This document shows, piece by piece, positions 1-12,000 of a stretch of 64,000 nt of DNA. The stretch covers positions 62,001 to 126,000 of the forward strand of contig WOFQ01000053.1 of the NCBI GenBank assembly GCA_012184525.1, given 5' to 3'. The stretch comes from Xenoacremonium recifei (Eukaryota; Ascomycota; Sordariomycetes; Hypocreales; Nectriaceae). A program made the translations under genes and the position numbers. The notes under the pieces were generated by a model, which was given only the letters and a program-made list of their open reading frames with translations, ran no database searches and was not told where the DNA came from. How positions within the stretch are numbered: position 1 is the first letter of the stretch; each line of letters begins with the position of its first letter.

Positions 1-1592
1 CGCAGATGTAGCAGGGTGGATGTAGCTTTTATGGACCATAGTCCAATGCTCCAACTTTTGTTCGAGACTGGCCACTATCTGAGCACGACTGGGTGATGAA
101 ATAGCCGGCGAATTCGCAGACTGAAACTGGCGATAGACTTCGTCCTGGATTTGAGCCAGTTCGACTCGTGCTCCGTACAGGGTTTGAGAGTTGTCTTGCC
201 CGTCTGGCGAGAAGGAGCAATCAAGATCGTAAGATGGCAACCAGACAGGCGAACCACCGCATATCGCAGAGTTCTTGTCTCTGATATACAGAGAAACGAA
301 TGTCTTCTTTCTTTCAATAAACTCTTCCAGTTGAGCGCCCTCACAAACTGCTCGGGACTGATGAAGCCCCATGGTTTTAGCCAGGAGACACGCCTGAGCA
401 AAGACGACGGCAGCCAGCCCCTGGGTGCTATAATGTTCTGCGACGAGACTCTATGCGGCATTAATTAGACGTCCAAATAATGGTAATGCTTTGAACTCAC
501 CAACAGAGCTAAAGCTTGTACGTTGACGATCCGAGGAGACAAAAACACCCGAGGGTTGTTTGCAGCTACAGTCAAAATTTGCAAAAACGGTTGGACAAAG
601 GGGTTCGTTGTCTGACTGCTTTGATCCTTCCCGACAGCCAAAAGAACTATGGCATTGAAGCATACAGCCCAAACCTCATCATTTGGACTCAGAGGCTGAG
701 AATATATGCGATCTAAGTGCCTTTGGAAACTTGTCTGAACAAAGATGTCTGTGGCATAGTCTGCATCTCTGAAGAATTGAGTGACGACGATGCTGAGGAA
801 TTGCCGGGGCGGAAGAGAGATGATAGCGCCACTGGAGGGAACGTCGAAATGTTCTCCGCTACCCGCATTTGAACATAGCTGTTGCAGCAACATTTGGATA
901 GTGAGACTATTATCAATGGCTGTATCGGCATCTTGGGTTTCGAAGAAAGAATCTTCTCGAAATTCTTTGCAAAGGCTGAACAAGGAGCAGGGCCCGTGGT
1001 ATCGTTCAACCAGAAGCGTATCGTCGCGTAGGATATGGCGATCTCGTAGGGTAACTTTTGGACTATCGGTAGACAAAGATGTACCAAAGTCTTCCGAGCT
1101 TGAAGTCTGGCCCTGAGCCGGAGCCGGCCGGGCCACGCTGCCGCTTTTTATGAGGGAAGTGAGGGATGAAAGATCGCCTTGGATCGTGTTCAGCTGGTCT
1201 TCGAGAGCCTCAAAATTCTGACATCTGGATCATGGCTATGTCAGTTCTAGTCGAAAATAGCACGATTAGTCGTTGATGATTTGTCTTCTCACTTACAAAA
1301 GTTTCACGTGGTTGATCCGTTTCCCCGGGGACGAATATCTACATTCGACGCCATCTCGACGGCAGCTCTCGCATTGAGGGCGTTCGCGACCGCATCGAAT
1401 CTTTCGAGATCGGCAGTGTGCGCATGCTAGATCATGAGTTGACCACATTTGCGGTTGCTTCGGATGGAAGTCAGTCAAAAAGAAGATGCGGTTAGTTTGG
1501 GGAAAAACGAGACATACCTCTTTGGCGTCAGAGTCCCACATCCTGTTTGGAGACGAGAGTGATTCAAAAGGATGGGTAGAATCAGAAGCCAT
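1..1592 (-). CDS. Zn2Cys6 transcription factor (C-terminus beyond window edge)
   Basis: Likely pathway-specific regulator at the edge of the polyketide cluster. The N-terminus carries a fungal Zn2Cys6 cluster: CAHCRSRKIRC, then CESC and the last Cys in VECRY. A short linker and a leucine-rich helix follow, then a region typical of the fungal-specific transcription factor domain. Reading on the minus strand I join 1518-1592, 1297-1457, 501-1224 and 1-450. The introns are 60, 72 and 50 nt; three use clear GT..AG ends, and the first (GTATGT..AAG) is optional because its length keeps the frame open. If that exon is not used, translation starts at 1448 with MWSTHDL just before the zinc cluster. 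The gene runs off the left edge, so its end is not seen. The family binds CGG-type half-sites in promoters of clustered genes; that it controls the neighbouring PKS is inference from position. Confidence 0.85.
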
Positions 1593-2390
1593 TGCAAGAA
1601 AAAGCCAAAATGTATATCGCCAGCAGCTGTTGTTGAAGGAGCCCATCCAGGAGAACATGGAGCTCTGGAGTAGCCTCGCTTCTGATGAATGACGTGAGAC
1701 GCCGAGAAGGATTATCGTTCTGGAAGCCCGCCGGAGGCTGGGCAGATCCCGCGATTTCCAGTAGCAAGCGGCGTCGTGGGAGAATGATATTTGGTGGCTG
1801 CATCCAGAAAGTTAATAATTATCTCCGAGATTTGCTTCCCGCCCGTCGAGGAGGTGAGCGTCTAGACCTAGTCAGGTTGCAAGATCATAAGCAGTGTTCG
1901 GAGGCACCATTGCGTATGCAATACATGGCTGAACACGTATTATTGGTGAGATTCCGACGCTGTGTAGTAGCACAAGCTCCATGGTTTTTATCAAGAATGT
2001 TTAGTCAGGAACTATTTTTACCCTACTCGGACTTAATAACCACAGAGTCGGCACCGAAGCAAGGGAAGGCAGAGGAGGAACGGACGGGGTCAAGACTCTC
2101 CGGCGGTATGGTAAGATCATGTTTGCTGTAGGGCTGATGTTTGTGGAAGGCTTCTTTGAGACACAGCAAATCCGCCACTCCGCCATTTAAGCGGAGGGTA
2201 GAGTAAAATTCCAGTAAGACGCATCCCTGTATCGGCGCAATATGGATAGCCGAAGAATATCTCGGAGTCATGATATTCAATAAAAGAAATATCAGCTGGA
2301 AATAAGCAGAATGGTCTCAACGCCCTTTGTGGATATTATCTTCCACCTCAAATTTACTGGGGCCCAGCGGAAAGAAGTTTCGCCATTACA
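1593..2390. other. Intergenic region, divergent promoters
   Basis: About 800 bp between the start of the minus-strand regulator and the start of the plus-strand dehydrogenase. It should hold both promoters. Short open frames (for example 1685-2131) show no family resemblance. I see no repeat or RNA gene. Confidence 0.5.
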
Positions 2391-3619
2391 ATGACTTCTC
2401 AACCTATACAATCCCCCATTGTAGGGCTCTGGAGACCCGGTACCCATCTCAAGCATCTTTACTATGGTCCAGGATGTGTCGAGAAGCACCTTACCAGCGT
2501 ACTGCCATCAATACACTCGCGAGTCTTCATCGTCACCGGTACTTCAATAAGAAATAAGACCCCGCTGATCCAACTGCTTCAAAACACGCTCGGCGAAAGA
2601 TACCAAGGCATCTACTCTGGAATTCAAGAGCATAATCCAGAGGAGAAGTTGGAAGAATTATGTCAGGTGGTCGCTGAATACCGTGCAATTGACACTCTCC
2701 TAGCTATAGGGGGAGGATCGCCTATTGATGCAGCCAAAATTGTCTCGATCCGACTCAAAAAATCACAAAACAGAATCATGACCCTAATTACGATTCCTAC
2801 GACGCTGAGTGCAGCGGAGTGCGCCCCCGGAGGTGGCTTTCTGACCCGAAATGGTTCCAAAGCTGGTTTAATGGGATCTGAGATGGGTGTGAGTGCCATA
2901 TTCTACGATGCCTGCTTTGTTAGATACACGCCTCTGAGGCTCTGGCTCGCCACTGGGATACGTGCTGTCGACCATGCAGTTGAATCCATGTATCATCCTC
3001 AAGCTGGACCAGTTCCTTGGCAGGCTCTCGCGACCTGGGCATTCAGCATACTTGTCATGAATCTCCCACTAGCAAAGGATATTCACGGGATGGCATTAGA
3101 AGCAGCCCATGATATCAACACTCAACTACAACTCGCGGCCTTTGCAACATCGGGATTTCGTGGTGCTGACTTTGGTGGCTCCATGGGTTTGTCGCATTCA
3201 TTGGGCCAAGCCATTGGGGGTCCATATGGCATACCTCGTAAGTCTTTCCGTTCCCTTTCCCAATCTGTTCAACCCGGTACAAGGTCACTTTTCCCCGTGC
3301 TGACTGTCTGTGATTAGACGGAGAAACGAGCTGTCTTACCCTAGCACCAGTCATTCGCCTCAAAGCAAACACCGATAGGGAGGCCGCTCAACAGATTTCG
3401 CGTCTGCTCTCGGGAATTGGGAAACATCCGACGGGCGATCACCAGGGGGACGCGCTCGCAGTCGCGCAGCTCATTAAGGATTTGGTTGCTGACTTAGACT
3501 TGAACCAGCCGCCCCTCTCTAAGAAAGTTGGGCGGGATCAAGCACTTGTGATTGCCAAAAGAGCCACAAAAGACACACCATCCGACGACATTGTCAAGTT
3601 AGTCGAGAGTCTATTTTAG
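2391..3619 (+). CDS. Iron-type alcohol dehydrogenase / maleylacetate reductase-like enzyme
   Basis: About 382 aa in two exons, 2391-3237 and 3318-3619, with an 80-nt intron (GTAAGT..TTAG). It belongs to the group III metal-dependent alcohol dehydrogenase superfamily, closest in feel to maleylacetate reductases. Seen: the nucleotide-binding stretch LLAIGGGSPIDAAK near residue 104, a conserved PTT motif near 127, AVDHAVE near 191, and the metal-ligand region GLSHSLGQAIGGPYG then HGETSC, with the last histidine formed across the splice junction. Length is normal for the family. Known members reduce maleylacetate or related oxo-acids with NAD(P)H in ring-cleavage pathways. In this cluster it could reduce a ketone or aldehyde of an aromatic or ring-opened intermediate, which is inference. 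It is transcribed toward the EthD/PKS pair. Confidence 0.85.
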
Positions 3620-5070
3620 GGCATAGTGAAGCACTGGAAGAAGATAGAATTAAGGATCTAGTTTAAGAACCACTGATAGGAGTTATGAACTTTCTTGATC
3701 ACTTGGTACTGATGAAATACGTGGTGGTCATGATTTCCGATTTTGCTGGATAGAAGTTGACTCACTTAAGAAAATCCCACCCAAAATTCGCACTAAACCC
3801 CATAGGGTCTAATAGAAAAGATGATGGCATTTATTCAGCGCTGCGATTGTTGCGTATACATAGGGCTGGTTAAGGTTAGGTTAAGGATCTGGGTTTTAGT
3901 TAGGGTTAGGGATTTTAGTTAAGCCTCAAATGACCAGCGTTAAGCCACTGATAATTGTGGGGATCTTTATTTTTGCTCTTTGGTGCAAACGTAACAGCGA
4001 TATCACAATCTATGAGCTCAACAGTTGAGAGTTGCCAAGGTCGTCCTGGTTTTACAGCATGGGCGTTTTTTGTATCACAGCATGCGTGGGAGCACGGAGC
4101 TAAGCAAATTTTTTTCGTAGGTTCAAACTGGCCTACGAGAGTCTTCTTCGCAAGATGAGATATAAACGGAATAGCCTACTTCTTCAACTTAGGAAACAAA
4201 AACACTTTCAACAGTGTTATTTACCACATCGGGCCAATCCACATGTCGCCTCTATCCGTAGAGATCCCTAGCCCGTTATACCTGTGCTCCCGATGACCAC
4301 ATGTGCTCAGTTGCCACGTTTGCATAGTGAAGCCTCCGCCATTTCGGAGTTCGCTTCGCCTGTGTCGTGAAACGCTCAGCTTACCACATCCCGCATTGAT
4401 TCAGAGTGGTCCGAAGATGAAGCCCCGAGATAGGGAAGTGCTACAAACTGTGGCGCTGCGGCTTTCATGCCCTATGAGTTGTATTCTGTCCTAGAATCCC
4501 ATGATAGTATTGAAGGGGGAAAGCCCGGTGTATGAATATTGTATAGGACACTTATGTCGTATTCACCTTTCTGGCCTCCCCATGCCTTGAATAATACGGC
4601 CGATCTCGACTAGCACGGATCGGACTCATAAAGATACCCGACACCCCGAAGGTCATTTGACGATTGTGACACAGTATGGTCAGCTTATGGGAGTAGCCTG
4701 TCTCGGAGGTATAGACTTCTGTTTATGGTATCTGGCCGACCGCCGCTTTCCACAGATTTTAGAATAGCCCTTAGTGATGAGATGAGTACAGATCCCTCAT
4801 AATAAACTATATCGGCTCTATCAACTGTTAAGGCCGCAGCTCTTGCTTATCACACGAAGAAAGATTCTTTTTGAAGTGGCAATTTGGAGAGTAGACTTTA
4901 TACCACAGGGGAGCTTCACTCGGACATAACCTTCATATGAGAGATAAGGTATGCTTTTTCTTTCTCTAAAAAGAAAATGAGTGAATAAACCGAGAAGCAA
5001 CCGTATTCTTTGCTGTGCGGCATCTGGGATGTATGAAAACGAGCGACACTATTGACCCCTGACATCAACT
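3620..5070. other. Gene-poor intergenic region
   Basis: About 1.45 kb between two convergent genes, far longer than a pair of 3' ends needs. Only short open frames occur (such as 3955-4158 and 4303-4494), none with recognisable motifs. A short telomere-like G/T-rich run lies at 3867-3921. It may hold an eroded gene or element that I cannot identify. Confidence 0.45.
3867..3921 (+). repeat. Short telomere-like TTAGGG-related run
   Basis: The stretch contains GGTTAAGG, GGTTAGG, TTAGTTAGGG and GTTAGGG units one after another, degenerate forms of the TTAGGG repeat of filamentous fungi. It is only about 55 bp and imperfect, so it may be chance or a scar of double-strand break repair. Confidence 0.35.
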
Positions 5071-5528
5071 TCACTCGACAACCTCTCCATCGAAGACATG
5101 GAACTGGTACCAGCCAGTTACAAACTTGGTTCGCTGAGAGTCTGAAAACACATCATGATCTGGGTTGACCACCGACTTGTACTTCTCCTCGTTCTTGACG
5201 TTGACATAGTCCTCGGCATTGCGGAAGACGATCTGGATGATGCAATCGCTATCATCCACACGCTCAGCGGGCAGCCCGGGGAAAAGCTGGTCAATGAGAG
5301 CTCTCCCCTTGGTCGAGTTATGTTGCTACATGATATTAGTCATGAGGAAACTCGGTGGTGGTCTTGGCTCACCATGTGATAGGAGAAGATCTTGTTCTTG
5401 ACGAGAAGCTCTTTCAAGTGATTGGCATGGGTCTCGTTCACGTATTGGTGGTAGAAGTCTTCGTCCATCCCAGGCTTACGATAGCCAAAGATGGTCACAG
5501 CGAAAAGCGTCTCTGTCTTGATACCCAT
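5071..5528 (-). CDS. EthD-domain protein (TpcK/AurZ-type dehydratase family)
   Basis: A 136-aa single-domain protein in two exons, 5373-5528 and 5071-5325, with a 47-nt intron (GTGAGC..GTAG). The N-terminus LFAVTIFGYRKPGMDEDFY followed by the histidine of ETHANH is the usual opening of fungal EthD (ferredoxin-like fold) proteins. The second half has QIVF and a WYQFHVFDGE ending. Family members encoded beside NR-PKSs, such as AurZ and TpcK, dehydrate or otherwise process naphthopyrone, anthrone or related aromatic polyketide intermediates. The gene is divergent from the PKS with a shared 560-bp promoter, which strongly suggests co-regulation. The exact substrate cannot be read from sequence. 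Confidence 0.88.
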
Positions 5529-6088
5529 GGTTTTAGATGTTTGTTGAAAGCTGAGTACGAGACTGTAAACTTCGGTACTGAGTGGGCTTACGCAAGATTT
5601 GACCTGGAGATGTATAGGGACAATATATAGACCTCATTCACATAAATAAAGTGCTTTTCGCGGCCCTATACGTCTTGGTAATCAAGATGACTTGATCCAC
5701 TATCCAAATTTACAAATTGGTCATGGTGGTAAACCGCATTCTGATAAGTTTGGGCCCGAGTCGGACGCCGAGCAGCCGTCTATCTGGGTTCCGAATCTGT
5801 ATCCGGACACCCTAGTAGCTCATAAAACTGATACTATTGCTCTAAGATAAACTCACCGTATCTTTGAGGCCTAAAACTCTTCATAAGAGATACGGTGAGG
5901 TCAGAGTCGGTGCTTAATGGCAGCATTTCGGAGGTGATTCTGCCGATTCAAAAAATTCGGGGGCGTCTGGAACTGTTATTGACTTGGAAGGCTGCAAGAT
6001 ATAGTTCTTCAGATAGACCAGATAGTTTCATCAACACTATCCCCTCTTGTCTACATTCAACATCGACAATACTGATAACAAAATTAAG
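5529..6088. promoter_or_regulatory. Bidirectional promoter of EthD gene and PKS
   Basis: 560 bp between the two divergent ATGs. It contains the 12-bp inverted repeat annotated separately. No other gene is visible inside. Confidence 0.7.
5852..5899. promoter_or_regulatory. Perfect 12-bp inverted repeat, candidate regulator site
   Basis: CTCACCGTATCT at 5852-5863 is matched exactly by its reverse complement AGATACGGTGAG at 5888-5899, with a 24-bp spacer. Each arm contains CGG/CCG, the half-site type bound by dimeric Zn2Cys6 regulators. It lies 190 bp upstream of the PKS start and 324 bp from the EthD start. Binding by one of the cluster regulators is inference. Confidence 0.55.
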
Positions 6089-9000
6089 ATGACTTCATGC
6101 CTGGTGCTTCTATTTGGGGACTTGTCATTTGACTTCGAGAGAGATCTTAAAGATCTGTTGCATGTTCGCGATAACGCTTTGTTGACTTCATTCTTTGAAC
6201 AAGTTGGAGCGCGCATCAGGGATGAGATAGGATGCCTCGGAGCAAGACGCCAAAGTCTGTTTCCCCGCTTCACAACACTCGTTGATCTGGTTTCAAAACT
6301 CGGTGAGACGACTGGCACCCCGATCCTCCGATTCTGCCTTCTTGTTGTTTGTCAGATTGGGCAGTTTATCAGGCTAGTACCGCCCCCTACACAAACCACT
6401 ATTTGGCTAATCCGTCAAATAGTCATTACAGTCAAGCTGGCAGAGTTTATCCCCCAGCTTTAGATACATACTGTATGGGTATCTGTGCCGGCTCATTTGC
6501 TGCAGCAGCAGTCAGCTCTTCAACCTCGCTTCCAGAGCTTGTTCCTCACGCAATCGAAGCTGTTGCTGGTGCTCTCAGAACTGCCCTTGCAAGCTTCGCC
6601 GCAAAGCAGGATATTTCTGGTGAGGAGGGCAAGGAAAATGAGAGTTGGTCTATTGTTGTTTCTGGAGATGCAATGGATGCTTGGAGGGCTTCAGAAAGGA
6701 TCTCCAGCGATGAGGTTTGTCCTCAGAGTTACACAAGGTATCATGTTTGCTGATGGAAATATTCAGGAAAAGCAACCTTATATCAGCGCTGTTACGCCAA
6801 ACAGCATCACCTTGAGTGGCCCTCCAGTTGCCTTGAGCACCTTCATTTCTGCCCATGATTTCAAGTCCCATGAACTGCCAATCCACTCGCCCTATCACGC
6901 ACCGCATTTGTTTGATGGCAATTCAACCGAAACAATCTTACAAACCATTAGGGAACCCGGGGCTCAAACATCGCAGCCGAGAATCCCTTTTATATCCCCT
7001 TCCTCGGGAGAAGTGCTTGTTCAGAGAGGGTTTGGTAATCTCATGAAACAGGTTGTTGTCGACAGCCTTTGCAAAATTGTACACTGGGGGCAGATGCTGG
7101 ATAGCATTGTTGCGGAGGTCGGCAAAAGAGACGAGGATTGCTGCATTGTTCCTTTTTGCAGTAATGCCGTTCACCTTTTGTCTATGGGTCTTAACCGAGC
7201 AGACATCACGTCCACGGTTGACAAGCCCATGAAACCCAGACAATCTGTCTTACATGGACATTTCGCCGATTCCAAGATCGCAGTCATTGGTTACTCAGGT
7301 CGATTCCCTGATGCTGCATCTAATGAGGAATTTTGGGAGCTTCTGAAGACCGGCAGAGACGTCCATCGAGAAATCCCCCCAGACAGGTTCAACTGGAAGA
7401 CACATTATGATTCCAAGGGGAAGATAAAGAACACCAGTCGAGTCAAGTATGGATGTTGGATTAAAGAGCCGGGCCTATTTGACGCTCGGTTCTTCAACAT
7501 ATCTCCTCGAGAGGCGGAGAATACGGATCCTGCTCAGAGACTGGCTATTACCACTGTGTATGAGGCTATGGAGATGGCTGGTATGGTTCCCAACAGAACT
7601 CCTTCTACTCAGCAAGATCGCATTGGCTGCTTTTTTGGCACCACTAGCGACGACTGGAGAGAAGTAAACAGTGGTCAGAATATCGACACGTATTTTATCC
7701 CGGGTGGCAACCGAGCGTTTGTGCCTGGAAGGATTAGGTACCGCCGCAGTCCTTAATAAACAAGGAGAAACTGACAAATACCCAGCTATTTCTTTCGATT
7801 TTCTGGCCCGAGTCTCAGCATGGATACAGCATGTTCGTCAAGCTTTGCGGCTATCCAAACTGCTTGTACATATCTCTGGAGAGGAGAATGCGACACTGCG
7901 ATAGCTGGCGGTACGAATATTCTGACCAACCCCGACAACTTTGCTGGGCTTGATCGCGGGCACTTTCTATCCACAACTGGTGAGAGACCCCAGAATTTGA
8001 GGCTAAGGTGAGGATTACTGACGTCTCAAATAGGGAATTGCAATGCTTTTGATGATGCCGCCAGTGGATATTGCCGAGCTGATGCTGTCGGTTCCGTCAT
8101 TCTCAAGAGACTTGAAGATGCTGAAATGGACAATGACCCAATCTTTGGCATCATAGCTGGAGCGACTACCAATCACTGCGGTCAGACGGATAGCATCACT
8201 CGCCCACACGAAGGAGACCAGACCTCTGTTTTCAAGCGCATCATTCGTCACGCTGGAGTGAAACCCCTCGATGTCAGCTACATCGAGATGCACGGAACGG
8301 GTACCCAGGCCGGAGACGCTACTGAGATGAATTCTGTGTTGTCTGTGTTTGCACCTGACCGTGGACGAATGCCACAATACCCACTGCATCTCGGCTCAGC
8401 GAAGGCCAACATCGGGCATGCCGAATCTGCATCGGGCGTCTCTTCGCTCATCAAGGTTTTGATGATGATGAAACACGGCGAGATTCCTCCTCATTGTGGT
8501 ATCAAGACAAAGATCAATCACAACTACCCCCTGGACCTCGAAGACAGGAACGTTTGCATTGCTCGCCATCCTACTCCATGGCTTCGAGAAAGTATGCCAG
8601 CGGGGAAGCGTTACTCCTTTTTAAATAATTTCAGTGCTGCAGGAGGAAATACTGCAATCCTTCTTGAAGAAGCACCAACTCGCAAGGCAGAACCAATCCC
8701 GGACCCAAGAACATTTCACATTATGACTTTGTCTGCAAAAACTGCGAAGTCACTCCGAGAAAATATTCACGATGTCATAGATACGTTGAAGAAAAGGATG
8801 AAAGTACCTATTTCGTCCTTGTCATATACCACTACAGCCCGGCGCATGCATCATGCCTACCGCTGTGCCGTTATTGGAAATGACGAAGACTCAATCTTGA
8901 GATGCCTAGACTCAAATATAATTACTTTGGAACAGAAGTCAATTCCTCCGAAGAACAAAATCCCCGATGTCGTGTTTGTCTTCACTGGGCAGGGTGCAAT

Positions 9001-12000
9001 CTATTCTGGCCTCGGGCGAGACCTCTTCAAACACGTCTCTTCTTTCCGAGAAGATCTTTTGAGATTCAATCGGATAGCTATGAGCCATGGATTCGGAAGC
9101 TTTGTCGAGATCATTCGAACGAACGAAGCCGAGGAGGTCAGCGATCCGGTTGCTGCGCAATTGGCGTTGACTTGCGTACAGATGGCTCTATCACGACTCT
9201 GGAGATCCTGGGGCGTCAACCCATCCCTATGTATGGGGCACAGCCTGGGTGAATATGCAGCCCTGTTCACAGCTGGTGCTCTTTCTGCCAGTGACACCAT
9301 ATATCTCGTCGGCATTCGGGCACAACTCTTGAAAACTCTGTGCAAACCTGGAACACATGCTATGCTGGCTGTCAAGGCACCGTTCAATATTGTGAAGAAT
9401 ACCTTACAGAATTCAGAGGCCGAGATAGCATGTCTAAATCAACCCGACAGTACCGTTATTAGCGGCAAGGTTGAAGAGATTGACAGACTCAGAGAAGCTT
9501 TTCGAATGAAGGGCCACCAAACGACGCGACTCGACCTTCCATTTGCTTTTCATTCGTCGCAGGTAGAACCAGTTCTAGAAGACTTCATGACCAAGGCCAA
9601 CTTCGTAACGTTTCAACCTCTGAAGATTCCATATATATCTCCACTTCTTAGCAGAGTCATCGGCACCGACGGCACCCTGGGCGTCTCTTACCTTGCGAGA
9701 GCTTCTCGAGAGCCTGTCAATTTTCGAGGTGGTCTCGAGGAAGCATCCAGGAGTGCCATCGTGAGCGAAAAGACAATCTGGCTTGAAATTGGTTCGCATC
9801 CTATTTGTTCCGGCATGATCAAGAGCACTCTGGGTTGCAACTCCCAAGTTGTGGCCAGCCTTCGCAAGGATACCGATATCTGGCAGGTCATAGCCTCGAG
9901 CCTAGGATTGCTTTACGAAGCAGGAATCGATATTCACTGGAATGAGTATCACCGAGACTTTGAACGATGCAACAGCGTTGTTGAGCTGCCTCGATACAGT
10001 TGGGATCTGAAGAATTACTGGATCATGTACCAAAATGATTTCTGCCTGACAAAGGGACAAGGGACGAAGGAATATCATCCAGAATCCGATATTGTAGCAG
10101 AAGCTTTCAAGCACATCTCTCCATCTGTCCAGAGGATTGTTGCAGAAGAACATGGGAGCAATACGTCGACAATACTTGTGGAGTCTGATGTCCATGACCC
10201 GCGACTCACACCAGTTTTCAAGGGTCATAAGGTCAACGGGGCGGAATTGTGTCCTTCTGTAAGTCAAAGTTTCATGTTTCCTGAAGCGGCAAAAATATGC
10301 TAAGCCTCTATCTAGTCTCTCTACGCTGACATCGCCATGAGTCTTGCGGATTATATGCTGCAGCAATGTTCCGAATCAGTTAATCAATCCGGCATAGACG
10401 TATGCGACATGAAAGTTGCCAAGCCGCTGGTCTTCAACTCAGAACTGAACAAACAACTCTTCAGGGTCTCTGCTAAAGCGAATTGGTCGGACAGCATCGT
10501 TACGATCGCAATATTCAGCGTCAACGAAAATGGAACCAAGACGGTTGACCATGCAAACTGTATCGTGAACATCACTTCAAGTACAAAATGGTTGAGTGAA
10601 TGGAAGCGCAGCGTCTATCTCGTTCAAAGCAGAATCAAGTCTCTCCACCTTGCTGTCGAGCATGGCGATGCGCATAGATTGAAGAGAGGGATCGTATATC
10701 GTCTATTCACAAACATTGTCGAGTTCAGTCCCCAGTACCAAGGCATGGAGGAGGTAATTATGGACAGCACCGAACTCGAAGCTGTGGCAACAGTCAATTT
10801 TAAAGTCGAAGACCAGGACTTTTTCTTCAACCCACATTGGATTGAGAGTCTTGGTCATGTTGCAGGATTCATAATGAATGGAAACGAAAGTCCGCATCCC
10901 AATGCGGAGGTATTCATCAATCATGGTTGGGAAAGCTTCAAGTGCACCGGCAACTTTCAACGAGGGAAAACGTATCACTCCTACAGCCGCATGCAACCGG
11001 TGCAGGGGACGCTCTATTCCGGAGACACATACATCCTCGACGGTGATGAAATAGTTGCGATGGTTCAGGGAATTAAGGTATGTGGTCATGAAGGTAATCT
11101 AGAAAAGTGCTAACTTGGGAAGTTTATGGGCGTCCCACGAAAGGCTTTGGATGGGTTGCGACCAGTTGTCAAGCAATCTGAGTCTCTGCCTAGGAAGCCT
11201 CCGCCGTTCAGCAGGCATTCCAAATACTTGCCCATGAAACCCGCGATGATTGCCGAATCTGCGAAAGAGCCTGAACCACAAGAAGTCACAAAAGGTCCCA
11301 GTGACAATTGGCTCATAATCTCAACTATCTTGTCAGAAGAAGTAGGCATCGGGCTCGCCGACCTGATGCCCGACACGAAATTCACCGACCTGGGCCTTGA
11401 TTCGTTGCTTGCCCTTACGATCACCAGTCGGGTGCGCGAAGAGCTAGACCTCGAACTCCCTTCTTCAGTGTTTGTCGATTATTCCACAGTTCAGGAACTA
11501 CGCCTTCTTTGCAGCAACAGCTGTCATGAATCCTCGGCAGAAACTAGGACAAATTCCAGCGTCGATGAAGAATCAGGTTCATCAACGCCAACCACGTCGA
11601 TAGGACCGGACCTGGGAACACTCAACTTAGGACATATTATAAGATCAACGATTGCTGATGAAACCGGTGTCGACATAACCGATCTTGTGCCCTCAACCCA
11701 TCTTCATGATGTCGGGGTCGACCCACTTCTGGCCCTGACAATAATGGGCAAAATGAGTGAGCTTTTCGGGACAGAGCTCTCTTCGTCTCTATTCACCGAG
11801 AATGAAACGCTTCAACAACTACAAAACTCCATTTCTGAAGTTCTAGGGGTCAGCGAAGAGGTAAATACCTCCGAGCCGATGTCGACAGCCTTCTCTCGGG
11901 AAACGCATGTCGACGCAGTTGTGCAGAATGCACCTCATGCAACGTCTTTGCTTCTTCAAGGATCACCAGAATCTGCCGAGAAAGCGCTGTTCATGTTCCC

